A DNA stretch of 64,000 bases from Siphonodentalium dalli (Eukaryota > Mollusca > Scaphopoda > Gadilida > Siphonodentaliidae): contig CP136063.1 in assembly GCA_032622095.1 (NCBI GenBank), positions 87,089,980-87,153,979 on the forward strand, written 5' to 3'. Both the position numbers and the translations under genes were made by a program. Below the pieces are notes generated by a model. The model was given only the letters and a program-made list of their open reading frames with translations. It was not told where the DNA came from and made no database searches. Below are positions 10,446 to 21,949 of this stretch, in pieces (position 1 is the stretch's first letter; each line of letters opens with the position of its first letter).

Positions 10446-10854
10446 TTCTTGATTTTAAACTTTCGACCGCTCGTCAACAATCTACTTTATTTGTCGATTT
10501 GTGAATTTCTCTTCCGGTATAACATGACGTCATGGATACTATTTTAACAACATTTAGCCACACCGAGAGCACGTGACATGTTACTAGTTTTTTATTGGGG
10601 CACACATTTCTTGGAGCTAAGTTTTGATTGGCGGTAATTACAAGGAATCCCGGGTTTGGGAAATGAAAACTGAACGAAAGGTCGTCAGACCCACTATTTT
10701 TTATATGTGGGTATGTAGTTTACTCCAGACTGGGCTGGTCCCTGTCTGGTAGAAGTATACATTGTCATGAGATGACAAGATCAATGCCGATAACTTCCAT
10801 TCCGTGAAGCACTTTATAATCATGATTCCTTTCATTCACTGCATGTTACTTCCT

Positions 10855-11000
10855 CATTCATTGACATGTTGAATGACATTCAATCAGGGGACATGTCATT
10901 CAGTCCCAGACAATGTCACTTGCAAGTAATTGTCACTATCCGTACTGAGCGAGACACATACGTCACAATCGGGAGCCCAGAATTTAGTCTGTACAAATTT
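10855..11000 (+). repeat. Dispersed repeat I
   Basis: Shares GTTGAATGACATTCAATC, CATTCAGTCCCAGAC and TACTGAGCGAGACACATACG with 6425-6590. It abuts the B element at 11020. Confidence 0.5.
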
Positions 11001-11019
11001 ACTGAAACAGATATTAAAA

Positions 11020-11271
11020 CCCTTTGAGTGCCAGGGGCCGATATTATCGGCCCTAAACCTACACAATAAGTCTGTTAAAGAATATAATAAAATATATTAA
11101 AATTGTAAAAAATTGTAAAAAAAAAAAAATAAAAAAAAAAAAAAAAAATTGTTAAGCCAATGCATTCTCTTATATATGCGAGGCAACCTATGGTCGACTC
11201 GCATATATAAGAGAATGCATTGGCACAGGGTATATGGGTTGATACAAAAATCGGACCTGGCACTCAAAGGG
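11020..11271. mobile_element. Foldback B (piggyBac-type TTAA MITE)
   Basis: Ends CCCTTTGAGTGCCA and its complement, next to TTAA at 11272-11275; the left TTAA is degenerate (AAAA). The core is the family palindrome CCAATGCATTCTCTTATATA ... TATATAAGAGAATGCATTGG at 11157-11222, preceded by A-runs. Confidence 0.75.
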
Positions 11272-11275
11272 TTAA

Positions 11276-11448
11276 AGGAAGACTACCTGAATCATAAGCT
11301 ATTTATGGTGCCATCTCCAACTCTATTCAACAGAAAATATGCAACGGATGAATAAATTTGAGTCAGGGATGAGTGAAAAAAAAACAACACTGTTTTGATC
11401 TATGAATGATGTAAAACAACATGATAATAATGAAAATGAGTAAATGGC
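11276..11448. mobile_element. Half of TTAA element S
   Basis: Starts at TTAA 11272-11275 with AGGAAGACTACCTGA and carries CCATCTCCAACTCTATTCAA, as in the S element at 12773. It ends at TTAA 11449-11452, so it sits between two other TTAA elements. Confidence 0.55.
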
Positions 11449-11452
11449 TTAA

Positions 11453-11891
11453 AGGTACTCAATCTGATTCAATGGTCCCCATATTATCAGATACCAACAA
11501 CAATTTTTGAAATGCTGCTACAGTTATCAGAATTGATTAATTGCCCAAAAATAACCAATGTGAACTATAGTATAAAATTGCCCAAAACGTGTTATTAATC
11601 AACATTTTGTTCAACGAATACTGGCCGGATTGTCAAATATCTAACACCCAAAGCCACTTGATTTTTGAGTTACCCATCTTCATCCGCAATTTGGTCTGAG
11701 CTAGACCATCGGCTTGACAAATATTTGCCAGGCCACCAAATATTACATAACTCGGGAAATAACAAATTTCAAAAATCGATATCTGATCACTCTGAACTTT
11801 GATGGGTGGGTTCCTCGACTCGAATAAATTATTTTTTACCTACGAAGCCGAAGAAATAGTTATTTGGATAGTTAATTCAGATTATACATCT
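11453..11891 (+). mobile_element. TTAA element L
   Basis: Begins AGGTACTCAATCTGATTCAA after TTAA and ends near TTAA 11892-11895. Its interior (CTCGACTCGAATAAATTATT, CGAAGCCGAAGAAATAGT) is shared with 37295-37620 and, inverted, with 52100-52586. Confidence 0.65.
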
Positions 11892-12189
11892 TTAAGCCTT
11901 TTACTCATTTACATTAGGTTGCTATATGTGGTTCTTTGTGTAAGTGAGTGTACTTAACTCTCATTCTTGACTCGATCATATTAATTCTTATATTGGATAT
12001 TTTCTGTTGAGTATAGTAGGAAATGGCCCCATAAATGGCTGGATTTAGGTACAGTCTCACTGGATTTTAACACATTAATCATAAAATTTTATACCACCAC
12101 ATAGTGTCTGAGATTCTTAATAATAAATATATTATATATACCATTGAGAAAAAGAAGTTCTAGAATTTTCATATTTCAAAATGTAATAT

Positions 12190-12345
12190 CTGGTTAAAAA
12201 AAATAAAAGAAAAAAGTTTGTACTGAATGTGGCGATATCAATTAGGTGATAATCGTCTAATCGGCTTATTTTGATCAAGCCTCAGATATTCTGTGTGGTG
12301 AATCATGGGAAAATTAAGGGGGACAACTTTTCATAGGTTAATCCA
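12190..12345 (+). repeat. Distal part of dispersed repeat I
   Basis: GTTTGTACTGAATGTGGCGA and AATCATGGGAAAATTAAGGG match the part downstream of A3 at 14275-14390. This shows that family I is at least about 500 bp long. Confidence 0.45.
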
Positions 12346-12348
12346 TTC

Positions 12349-12565
12349 TACAGTAATGCCCTAAATAATCGACTCCTTAACCACTGCAGAATTATGGTTA
12401 ACTTTTCAGGATTTAGTCGCAAATATGGCTTGTTGCCATTCATTGGAAAGCTCTCAGTGAGAGCTTTCCGATGATTGCCAACAAGCCATATTTCCAACTA
12501 AATCCTGAAAAGTTACCCATAATTCTGCTGTGGTTAAGGAGTCGATTATTTAGGGCATTATTGTA
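12349..12565. mobile_element. Foldback A
   Basis: Full-length palindrome, TACAGTAATGCCC ... GGGCATTATTGTA, with arms meeting at CTCTCAGTGAGAGC. One CA-to-TG type change at the right end. Confidence 0.85.
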
Positions 12566-12595
12566 TACTAAATACTAATTGACGAGTAGTTCCCT

Positions 12596-12768
12596 GAGGT
12601 TAGATCTGAACATTTCCCATCAATGAATAGGATACTTTTGCACTTCTATTGTTTATTTATTTGTCTCTTTGTCATCTGCTCATAATTCCTGCACACCCCT
12701 CCAAATGAATAATAGACCATTTCATATATACTGTTATAACAGGGTGGGAGAATCCATTTAGTATAGAA
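12596..12768. mobile_element. Right part of TTAA element N
   Basis: Contains TCTGAACATTTCCCATCAAT, CCTCCAAATGAATAATAGAC and GGGAGAATCCATTTAGTATA, ending at TTAA 12769-12772. Related copies lie at 17357, 33980, 37204, 38643 and 55040. Confidence 0.6.
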
Positions 12769-12986
12769 TTAAAGGGGTACTCTACACTAAATCCGGCCAT
12801 ACATGGGACCATCTCCTTTTATACTCAACAAAATATATGCAACAAATGAATTAATTTGATCCATGGATGAGTGCAAAATACACTAATGTGCTCTATGAAC
12901 GATGCAAAAAACATGATAAATAATGAGAATGAATTTATGATTCCAGTAATAAATTCATTTTCATTATAATTATAATATATATATAT

Positions 12987-13029
12987 TTCTGCTGTGGTTA
13001 AGGAGTATATTATTTAGGGCATTACTGTA
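12987..13029 (+). mobile_element. Terminal fragment of foldback A
   Basis: Only TTCTGCTGTGGTTAAGGAG through GGGCATTACTGTA is present, preceded by a TATATA run. It marks the loop region of the host S element. Confidence 0.7.
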
Positions 13030-13147
13030 AATACTCATTTTCATTTTAATTACCATGTTTTTTGTATCATACATAGAGCACATTAGTGTATTTCGCACTC
13101 ATCCATGGCTCAAATTCATTAATTTGTTATATATATTACATTGACAA

Positions 13148-13634
13148 CTAGAGATGGGCGTGTACCCCCAGATGGGACTGAGGTATACCCCCCGTATTCA
13201 ACATGTTATTTGAATGTAGTAGCCATTACTGTATATTGGGCACTGAAATTATGTGAACATGTAACCCTAAATCCCATAAGCCCTAACACTAATCTTGAAC
13301 CTCTTAACCCTTAATCCTAATCCTAAAACCTATTGACTGAAAAATGTAGGAATAAAAGCTCGGACAAAATTATGCATTGTGAGAAGATTTTCTAAGTTGA
13401 AAAGGGGGGCTAACTCCACCAAAAAAAATCGGACAAACCTCATAATCGCAGGTGCACAGGTTCCTAAGGTACTAAATATCTGTGCCAAGTTTAAAAAATA
13501 TTGACCAGAAAATGTAGGAATAAAAGCTCGGACAGACAGACAGACGGACAGACAGACGGACAGACAGACGGACGAACAGACGGACGGACAAGCTGATTCC
13601 AGTATACCCCCCACAACTCATTGCGAGGGGTATA
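13148..13634 (+). repeat. Family D element nested in S
   Basis: Begins CTAGAGATGGGCGTGT, passes through degenerate CCCTAA/CCTAAT telomere-like units (13263-13325), two AGCTCGGACAAAATT units and a GACAGACAGACGGACAGACA microsatellite (13532-13590), and ends CCAGTATACCCC ... GCGAGGGGTATAA. Same order as 38893-39640. Confidence 0.75.
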
Positions 13635-13891
13635 ATAAAAGAAGATGGTCCTTTTAATGGTCGGATTTAGTGCACAGTACCCCTTTAAAGGATATAGCAG
13701 AAGTAGACATGTTTATGCCACAGAAGTGTCATATATAATGTAGTAGAAGAGTGCATTTTTTTTGTCTAGAGATTAGAAGATCACCACACATAGCTCATAA
13801 AATCACCGAGGATAAATTACCATCCAATGATCCTGATACGGCTCCTGTGTTTATATATATATAGAATAGCTTGAAGCACTAGTTTCTCAGA

Positions 13892-14390
13892 CATTGATAT
13901 GCTATGTTGAAAGACATTCAATTGGGCTGCGAGACATTGGGAGAAAGATGTCATTTGGTCCCAGACAGTGATGCGAGTCATAGCTCCACAATAAATTCTA
14001 ATTACACAGTAATGCCCTAAATAATCCACTCCTTAACCACAGCAGAATTATGGGTAATTTTTCAGGATTTAGTCAGAAATACAAGCCATATTTCCAACTA
14101 AATCCTGAAAAATTACCCATAATTCTGCTGTGGTTTAGGAGTTGATTATTTAGGGCATTACTGTACTTGTCGAGTGACATCGCAATCCAGAGTCCAGTAA
14201 TTCGTCAGTACAAAATTACTGTAAATTTACTGTAGCAAGAATTAAAATAATAATCGTAAAATATGTCAAAGCATCAAAGTTTGTACTGAATGTGTCAGTA
14301 TCAATTTTGCGATACTAATCTAATTAGTTTTTTTGATTCAAGTATGTAGCAAATAATGGGAAAATAAATGGGAACCCCTTTTCGCTACGG
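13892..14390 (+). repeat. Dispersed repeat I interrupted by foldback A
   Basis: GTTGAAAGACATTCAATTGG to TAATTAC before, and CTTGTCGAGTGACATCGCAA after, the A copy at 14007-14165. The two parts are contiguous in the copy at 6425-6590. Confidence 0.55.
14007..14165. mobile_element. Foldback A, shortened
   Basis: About 159 bp. Both terminal arms are present (CAGTAATGCCCTAAATAATC / TTATTTAGGGCATTACTGTA) but the central GGCTTGTTGCC part is deleted. Confidence 0.8.
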
Positions 14391-14449
14391 AAGTTAAAGA
14401 TGGTCTATCTCTTCTGGGCCACAACTACAACAACATTTGTCTGTAAAGG

Positions 14450-14633
14450 CATAATAAATAGAGAGTGATCAATTGGTTCAGAGAATAACGTTAAATAATT
14501 CTCGAGAGGCAAGAGACGTCGGTAAGAAATGAGTGCTCGTTAGCGCACAAGTTTCTTACCTAAAAGTCTCTCACCTCATGTGAATTATTTTAACGTAATT
14601 CCCAGAACTAATTGATTACTCTATTTATTACAC
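14450..14633. mobile_element. Foldback X, about 180-bp hairpin
   Basis: The left arm (AATAAATAGAGAGTGATCAA ... GTCGGTAAGAAA) pairs with the right arm (TTTCTTACCTAAAAGTCTCT ... TGATTACTCTATTTATT) around a loop with TGAGTGCTCGTTAGCGC. Arms are about 75 bp with a few mismatches. Single copy in the window; family unknown. Confidence 0.6.
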
Positions 14634-14639
14634 TTCTAC

Positions 14640-15500
14640 ATCAATTTGGTTCTCCACATATGATTATAACCCCCAGAATTAATGCATAAAAGTCCAGATG
14701 CGGAGAAAAATCAACCATCGAAAAATTCAGTCAAGAACAGTATTACGTCGACGTCACGAGAAATGACATTTATAATTCACTACCATTTTTAATTAATTGC
14801 GTTTTCAATGGAAATCGTGCAAGAAAAAAGTGGTTTCCATCATAAGATAATGGGAATCTATAGTCATAATGCAATGTATCATGATTGAGGGTGCTAACAA
14901 GATACTGTGTTCCACTTCTTGGTATGATTTGGGTACAATCCAAATGTTTTCGTGTGGATTCCTGTTGTGAAAATAGCCCCTACATCTGTCTCGCTGATGT
15001 GATAAGAAATTCTAAATATAATTTATATTAATTGATAGAATGTTCTCTGTACAGGTATCCTCGATTCATATTTATTATTATATACTCTGGAAACTATATA
15101 AAACTTTCTGGGAAGAGATAGCATGAGATTTCTATCGCACAGCATGCAGACACGTTTATGCATTAGAAGATTGACGTGGACAACTTCAATTCCCTGAAGC
15201 ACTATAGCTCTCTTAATATGATATGCCAGAGTGAACAACATACAATCATGGTCGGGACATGTCATTTGGGCCCAGACGCTGGAGTGATGCAAGTAAAGTC
15301 ATCACAATGAATACTAATTACTGCAGACAATATACAGGAAACCAGACACATCTCTAGCATGAACTGGCAGGCCAGCATTTGGTCTGCACCAATTTATGAA
15401 GTAAAAATATCAACACAATAATAGTAAATAAAATTAATGTCTGGACTCCCCAGAATGGGTGGGCTTGATGGATGATAGCATCTTATAATTTTGGAATGCA
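14640..15500. other. Mostly unassigned stretch
   Basis: Contains a diverged copy of repeat I at about 15220-15430 (GACATGTCATTTGGGCCCAG). The 89-residue minus-strand ORF at 15023-15292 overlaps that repeat and is discounted. Nothing else recognised. Confidence 0.35.
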
Positions 15501-15505
15501 GAGCC

Positions 15506-15684
15506 TTAGATCATGCCATGAATCTCTACTCTAGATAATGCCAGGAGAGATCATATTCCACCAGTACAAAACCTCAGTGAGAGCTTTCCGATGAATGGCA
15601 ATAAGTCATATTTCCGACTAAATCCTGAAAATTTACCCATAATTCTTCTGTAGTTAAGCAGTCCATTATTTAGGGCATTACTCT
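15506..15684. mobile_element. Foldback J fragment joined to half of foldback A
   Basis: 15506-15571 is the J terminus (TTAGATCATGCCATGAATCT). It is cut at CAGTACAAAACCT, and 15573-15684 is one A arm (CAGTGAGAGCTTTCCGATGA to GGGCATTACTCTA). Confidence 0.65.
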
Positions 15685-15745
15685 AACTTTAAAGCAAAAC
15701 CCTTCGGAAAAACTCTCAGCTGCCAACACAGTGCCATAATGTATG

Positions 15746-15985
15746 GTTCAGTAGATCACGCCATGACTATCTACTCTTGCTAACGCGCATAGAGATCATA
15801 TTCCAACAGTACAAAACCTTTTGACAGGGAACCTTATAACGTCGAAAAATAACGCGGGGAATATATTTCTTAGTTATTATCTGTTCCTTAATAAGGTCCC
15901 AACTCGAAATTGCATGCTTTTCTGTGACTTTTCTGAGCCAATATCGCAATAAACATTGAATTATTTACCCAGGAGAAATTCCATT
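15746..15985 (+). mobile_element. Foldback J, single arm
   Basis: Starts CAGTAGATCACGCCATGACT and runs through AATTGCATGCTTTTCTGTGA to ACCCAGGAGAAATTCC. The preceding 50 bp (GTGCCATAATGTATGGTTCA) also flank, inverted, the J copy ending at 49858, so both sit in the same larger repeat. Confidence 0.6.
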
Positions 15986-16075
15986 AATTGTTATGCCTCC
16001 TCACTTCAGAATTTAACTCACAACATCAAGCAAGTGAAGCAATGTCTTACCACGAGGCCAATAGATAGATGTACA

Positions 16076-16292
16076 TACATTAATGCTCTAATTAATCGAC
16101 TCCATAACCACAGCAGAATTATGGGTAACTTTTCAGGATTTAGTCGGAAATATGGCTTGTTGCCATTCATCGGAAAGCTCTCGGCGAGAGCTTTCCGATG
16201 AATGGCAACAAGCCATATTTCCGACTAAATCCTGAAAAGTTACCCATAATTCTGCTGTGGTTACGGAGTCGATTAATTAAAGCATTACTGTA
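16076..16292. mobile_element. Foldback A
   Basis: Full-length palindrome of the variant with ATTAATCGACTCC next to the end, arms meeting at CTCTCGGCGAGAGC. TA at both ends. Confidence 0.85.
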
Positions 16293-16627
16293 GCCTGTGT
16301 GCGTTACACTTATCTGTTCGGTGATTGGTCAACTGTCAATTGGGTCATGCATTTCATATCACAATAAAACACAACATAACATGAATCGACGTCACATTTT
16401 GTTGACCTTGATGACTAAAAGCAGTAGATAGCTATCACCCTTGTTGATAGTCGGATTCTAGCTAGCCCCTCCCTGACCCCTCCCCTCGTGCCACCCCTGA
16501 CTTATCTGTTATTTTTGAGGTTCAATAATTGTGAACCTCCCCAACAGGTCCTACCTCGATCAAGAGAGAATAGCGGAAGCCCTCACTCAGGAATCAACCT
16601 CACAACCTCAAGCGTGTGAATCAAACA

Positions 16628-16916
16628 TCTTACAATGACCCGTCCATAACTGGAGCTTCCTGAAATTTGCGAAAACGTTGTGCCATTTGCATTCTCTTAC
16701 ATATACGAGTCTCGCAAAGGGAGCCTCGCATATAAAAGAGATTACATTTGCCTAACAAACATTTATCATGACCTTGTAAGCCAGTGCATTCTCTTATATG
16801 TGCGAGGCTCCCCATGGAAGTCATGTGACGCTCCCAATGTGAGACTTGCATATATAAGAGAATGCACTGCACAGGATCTTTAATGCTGCACCAGCGCAGC
16901 TCTCTTCATGAAAGGT
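16628..16916. mobile_element. Foldback B with two palindromes
   Basis: Left end CCCGTCCATAACTGGAGCTT, two successive hairpins (16688-16748 and 16788-16868), right end CAGCTCTCTTCATGAAAGG before TTAA 16917-16920. The right TTAA is shared with the next element. Confidence 0.65.
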
Positions 16917-16920
16917 TTAA

Positions 16921-17312
16921 CCCTTTACCCAACAGAAGGGCCCTGTGCCAATGCATTCTCTTATATATGCGAGTCGACCATAGGTCGCCTCGCATATATA
17001 AGAGAATGCATTGGCTTAACACATTAAAAATTATAAAATTGTTAAAGAATGTAAGAAAAAATGGTAAAAAGTGTTAAAAAAAGATTTTTTTTAGGCCAAT
17101 GCATTCTCTTATATATGCGAGGCGACCTATGGTCGACTCGCATATATAAGAGAATGCATTGGCACAGGGCATAACTGTAACTATCACAATGTGGTCAAGG
17201 AGCCGGTTCCAATGATATCCATATTTGTATGGTTCTATTGAGACAGACCGAAGATATTTTAGGCTGTTGAAGCTTTATTTGGCCGGTTTTGGCCGTTTTG
17301 TTGGGTAAAGGG
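16921..17312. mobile_element. Foldback B, intact 392-bp copy
   Basis: Flanked by TTAA at 16917-16920 and 17313-17316. Ends CCCTTTACCCAACAG and CTGTT-type complement (TTGGGTAAAGGG). Two 65-bp palindromes around GCGAGTCGACCATAGGTCGC and its inverse are separated by an AT-rich spacer. Near-identical to 55624-56015 in length and sequence, so probably a recent piggyBac-type non-autonomous element. Confidence 0.85.
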
Positions 17313-17356
17313 TTAAGACCACAATATATCAGGACCACTTGGACAATAATTGTTAA

Positions 17357-17580
17357 CCCTTTCTATACTAAATACTCAATGATGAGTAGTTGCATCAGTC
17401 TTTTGTTGAACTTATTATCTGAACATTTCACACCAATGAGTATGAATTCTTCACTTGTATTTTATTTTCGTTGACTAATTTATCCTCAACGCCCTTCCGA
17501 ATGAATAATAACGCTTATCATTATCAACCCTTAAATAGTGTGAGTTTACCAGAACAGATTGGTGTTTTTTCTTCATTATT
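17357..17580. mobile_element. Partial TTAA element N
   Basis: After TTAA at 17353-17356: CCCTTTCTATACTAAATACT, TTGTTGAACTTATTATCTGA and CCTTCCGAATGAATAATAAC. The right end is not clear. Confidence 0.5.
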
Positions 17581-18299
17581 TTGTTATTTTCCCCCATTGA
17601 TGAAAGCACACATGTGCTGAACACCTGCATCACGAGTCTCAGATCATACATGTTGATTCCATCTTTTGGGCAGACAGACAGACCATGTTAGTTTCCAGTC
17701 TGACACCATGTAACTTTCAGTGTCAACACCTGCCTACTATGAAGATTTAATAAGATGTCAAAATTGTGACAACCCTTACACAGATGTTGAGATAATTTGC
17801 TGCTAACATCCAAGTGAAAATCAACAGTAATAAGCCCAGTCTGAGTTAACTGCAGACCCACATATATATAAATGAGTCTGATTACCTATTATAGACTCAG
17901 GCCTTAAGATTCGAAAAGAATCACCATATCGATTCTCGTAATGATTCTTGCAAAACTTTTCAATTTTCAATGCTTTATGACTAACTTGATTCAACATTTG
18001 ATTCTTGCAAAATTAAATGTATTTTTAGCCCTGTAGACTTTATATTTCCTGAACTGTAGGATTAGCATTAGCAGCGCCAATTAGAACTCACTATTAGTAG
18101 CTCCAAGATTAAAGCATCGATCAAAACGATTAATGTAATGTAAAGTATAAATTCATGTAATTTGAGGAAAGCCAACATGCTTCCAAGAAATGACATATTG
18201 GCAACACTTTGATAGACTTAGTATGAGTGCATATGAGGTTCGGGAATATGGCCAAGGAATCTGTCCATCCGTCCATCTGTCTGAACATATCACATTGTA

Positions 18300-18780
18300 A
18301 CTCATGTGTTTTTTATCAGATTTGAAAATTTGTGAATTTTATGTCCCTACGAACATTTCCGTTTGTGACTCCGGTGTTAATTATCGGATTTGTCCTTTGG
18401 CATGGTGATAGAACTGGATGGGGTAAACATTACCCACATACTATGTATTTCTTCAATTAAATTTTACCAGAGTTATGGCCATTATTTGACTTGGAAATTT
18501 GTGAATTTTGTGTCTGTATGAACATTTCAGCTTGCAACTCGAGCATGGATCATCGGATTTGGTTGTGCTTTGATATATGATGATACAGTTTGAGGGACTG
18601 GATACCCACATACAACAGGTTTCATCCATTTATTTCTACTGGAGTTAAGGCCCTTGTTTGACATGCAAATTAGTTAATTTTTTCTGCATGAACATTTAAG
18701 CTTATAATTCAGGCTCGGATCAACAGATATGGTTGTGCTTTGGTATGGTGATAGCTATAATTTAACAAATCTGATTTTTT
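18300..18780 (+). repeat. Tandem array, about 175-bp units, three copies
   Basis: Anchors TTTGAAAATTTGTGAATTTT, TTGGAAATTTGTGAATTTTG and ATGCAAATTAGTTAATTTTT lie at spacings of about 180 and 175 bp. Each is followed by GAACATTT and a GGATCATCGGATTTGG-like segment. Units are about 75 percent alike. Confidence 0.7.
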
Positions 18781-18859
18781 TTAAATGTTAGACGCTACAG
18801 ATCTAGCACAAAGCACATTCATCTGGAAAGAACTTAAATAAAACGCTTCCAACTGTTAT

Positions 18860-19230
18860 ATGTAATAATAATTGGGAAATTCTAAGTCGAAAAAGGGGCA
18901 TAACTCCATCATAAATGGTTGGACTGAGACAAATTCAAGCTTGAACTGTATTTTCATGTGATTAATCAACAATTTGAAATTTGAAAGCTATCGAATAATC
19001 ATAACATGAGTTATCATCCGGACAACAAATAATCTGCAAATTCTAACTCGAAAATGGGCATAACTCCACCAGAAATGTTCAGACCGGATCCAAATTCGAA
19101 CATGATCATATGAAGGCCACATACCAAGTTTCATTAAACTCTGTTGAATACTATTCATGTTAACATCTGGAAAAGAAACATTTCGGACTGACAAATGGAC
19201 AGACAAACAGACACATCTCATTTCTCTAGT
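18860..19230 (+). repeat. Divergent tandem pair with GGGCATAACTCCA motif
   Basis: AAGTCGAAAAAGGGGCATAA at 18882 and AACTCGAAAATGGGCATAAC at 19046 begin two units of about 165 bp, ending in a GGACAGACAAACAGACAC run. Same style as 39845-40060 and 41338-41400. Confidence 0.55.
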
Positions 19231-19663
19231 CACCCAAAAAATAATTTGGTTGCTAATTACAAACCAATTATAATCTTAGAATCTCTGATTCTTTATTGAA
19301 ATGAATACTGACAAAGTAATCGAAGGTGATGAACTCCGGCGTAGGCAGCAACTCTTCATATAATTGGCCTGTCAATAATGGGTTGAAACCCCCCAAAAAT
19401 CACGTCGTGTCCAGATGAAATTCTTGATTACCTGTCATTGTGATACAATCTAATTTAGTTAGAAATGATCAATCTAAAAACGTGAAGATCAGTGCCAGTA
19501 TTCTATTAAAACGTGAAGATCCATGCAGTATTCTATTAAAACACTCCTAAATTAATCCAGACATGTCAAGTCTTCTGAGAGAACGGGATAGTTCAACTAA
19601 TTTGATGTTTATAGCAACATTATCCATCCCTATTCCTTAAGAATGCACTGTAACAGATTGTAA

Positions 19664-19898
19664 TACAGTAATGCCCTAAATAATCGACTCCTTAACCACA
19701 GCAGAATTATGCGTGTAATTTTTCAGGATTTAGTCGGAAATAGCAGAGTTATGGGTAAGTTTTCAGGATTTAGTAAAAAATATGGCTTGTTGCCATTCAT
19801 CAGAAAGCTCTCAGTAAGCCATATTTCCGACTAAATCCTGAAAAATTACCCATAATTCTGCTGTGGTTAAGGGGTCGATTATTTAGGGCATTACTGTA
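19664..19898. mobile_element. Foldback A with internal partial duplication
   Basis: Both ends carry TA and CAGTAATGCCC. The left arm repeats AGCAGA-TTATG ... TTTCAGGATTTAGT twice. It sits in a sequence that resembles 27690-27800 without the element. Confidence 0.8.
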
Positions 19899-19899
19899 T

Positions 19900-20000
19900 G
19901 AGAGGCAAGGGGCTGGAGGGTGAATTATGATGATATATACACTGAATATTTACTGAGATGTTGTCGTGAAGGTTGAACAGAGAGGCTGAAATTGCCTTGA
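19900..20000 (+). repeat. Dispersed repeat shared with 27720-27805
   Basis: GGGTGAATTATGATGATATA, ACACTGAATATTTACTGAGA and GAGAGGCTGAAATTGCC match GAGTGAATTATGATACACTG ... GAGAGGCTGAATCACGC just upstream of the start codon at 27841. Confidence 0.55.
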
Positions 20001-20054
20001 CCCTGTTTGTAACTCTGTTGTCAGAGAACAAAGACTCTTGTAAGAGAAGACACC

Positions 20055-20188
20055 TACAGTAATGCTCTAAGTAATCCCCGAGAGCTTTCCGATGAATGGC
20101 AACAAGCCATATTTCCGACTAAATCCTTAAAAGTTACCCATAATTCTGCTGTGGTTAAGAAGTCAATTTACTTAGAGCATTTACTGTA
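20055..20188. mobile_element. Foldback A, left arm deleted
   Basis: TACAGTAATGCTCTAAGTAA jumps directly to CCCGAGAGCTTTCCG and then the complete right arm, ending AGAGCATTTACTGTA. Confidence 0.8.
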
Positions 20189-20189
20189 G

Positions 20190-20780
20190 CTGTCAAAGGA
20201 TTCTTCGTCAAATTAGGGCTGGGCTTAAAACAAAGTGTGGGCTTAAACATGGATGACTATGGTATATTTTGAGAATTTGTAGACTTACTAGTTTATATAA
20301 GCTACAAATTACTGCCCATGCAGATACACAAATCCAGATACCTTCACGCTGATTGTGTATTGATACATGTTCATCAGTGAGCAAATCACCTTTGTTAGTG
20401 CCGATTGAATTATGCTTGTAGCTTAGTGAACAACGTACTTTACTGACAACACAAATCTGGATACCCCAAAGGCCCCCTTACTTTAGAAGATCAATCCTTG
20501 CTTCAAGAGTTCTGGTTGTCTTATAATATCTTAATGTACATGTAACGTGCAATTTACTTTACTAACTGAGCCACCCACGGCCTGATAGATCTACCAGCAC
20601 TAGATAGAGGCACCCAAAACACAATTAAGCAACTCTTCCTGAAGCATTAATTTCCGGTATGATTTGATTACATGACCATTGAGATCTGTATGAGTCTAGA
20701 CGGTAAGGGTTTTGCTATCACACCCACTGGGATGTTTGGGATAAGATCACAATATTTGTCGATGTTCAATATATTGTGTA
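20190..20780. other. Unassigned AT-rich stretch
   Basis: No repeat family, long frame or RNA gene recognised on either strand. Confidence 0.35.
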
Positions 20781-20781
20781 T

Positions 20782-20930
20782 TACAGTAATGCCCTAAATA
20801 ATCGACTCCTTAACCACACCAGAATTATGGGTAATTTTTCAGGATTTAGTCGGAAATATGACATGTTGCCATTCATCGGAAAGCTCTCAATGCTGTGGTT
20901 AAGGAGTCGATTATTTATGGCATTACTGTA
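20782..20930. mobile_element. Foldback A, right arm mostly deleted
   Basis: Complete left arm to GGAAAGCTCTCAA, then only the outer GCTGTGGTTAAGGAGTCGAT to CATTACTGTA. Immediately followed by the TTAA of the B element. Confidence 0.8.
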
Positions 20931-20934
20931 TTAA

Positions 20935-21143
20935 CCCTTCCATGACTGGAGCTTCCTGAAATGTTGCGTAAACCCTGTGCCAATGCATTCTCTTATATAT
21001 GCGAGGCGAGCCACACATATATAAGAGAATACATTGGCCTAACAATATTTATCTTGACAGTCAGTGCATTCTCTTATATATGAGAGACTCTCTATGGGAT
21101 CTTCAAAGCTGCACCAACCATTGCAGCTCCCATCATGAAAGAG
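20935..21143. mobile_element. Foldback B
   Basis: TTAA at 20931-20934 and 21144-21147. Ends CCCTTCCATGACTGGAGCTT and CCCATCATGAAAGAG. Two degenerate hairpins. Confidence 0.75.
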
Positions 21144-21713
21144 TTAAAGACTAACGAATGTGTCTTAATTAAGCAAACATCACTAAATCTCAATAATAAC
21201 AAATGTCCCATTTTACAACATTTGATCAGACCATTAAACCGGTTTCCAATTGGCGCAGGTCTTATCCACATGCAGGCAGAAACCATATCATGGTGACATT
21301 CCAGAACTTACAATGCATGGGAATGTCACCAAGTTAAACTTCAAACGCCATATTGAATCCCATTCATTCATTTGTAGGGATAGTCAGATAAGCTGCATAG
21401 TGAGTTTATTAGCTGAACATCCCTACAAATAAAAACATAGGAATAAAGTGTTAAACTACCACACTTTGGAAAGGGGCCTAGGCCCCTGCTATTGGGAAAT
21501 ATTGACGCAATGGGGGTCAAAATGGGAATTCTCAAACAGGCAAACTACTGAAAAGTATATTAATTGCATTGCCATAACAACAACAGTTAGTGTCCGTAAA
21601 AGATGAAAACCAAATTGTTGGGTGATGTACATGTACACTCTACTCACTCATCAGCTAATCAATTGCAGATGTCAAAATTTAAAGTAAATTTTCAGCAAAT
21701 GTTGAGGATTTAA

Positions 21714-21949
21714 CCCTTCGATGACTGGAGCTTCCTGAAATTTTGCGAAAACCCTGTGCTAATGAATTCTCTTATATACGAGTCTCCCATTGGGAGCCTC
21801 GCATATATAAGAGAATACATTGACCTAACAATATTTACCTTTAACATATAAGCATTATCTTATTTATATATGCGAGGCTCCCTGTGGGAGACTCGCATAT
21901 ATAAGATAATGCACTGGCACACGATCTTCATTGCTGCACCATGAAGGGG
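21714..21949. mobile_element. Foldback B
   Basis: TTAA at 21710-21713 and 21950-21953. Ends CCCTTCGATGACTGGAGC and GCACCATGAAGGGG. Two hairpins near GCGAGGCTCCC / GGGAGACTCGC. Confidence 0.75.

Larger units (their letters stand above)
12773..13684. mobile_element. TTAA element S with nested insertions
   Basis: The left end AGGGGTACTCTACACTAAAT and right end (complement AGGGGTACTGTGCACTAAAT) lie inside TTAA at 12769-12772 and 13685-13688. Long imperfect arms carry the GCACATTAGTGTATTTNGCA region. An A fragment (12987-13029) and a D element (13148-13634) sit inside it. Confidence 0.7.
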
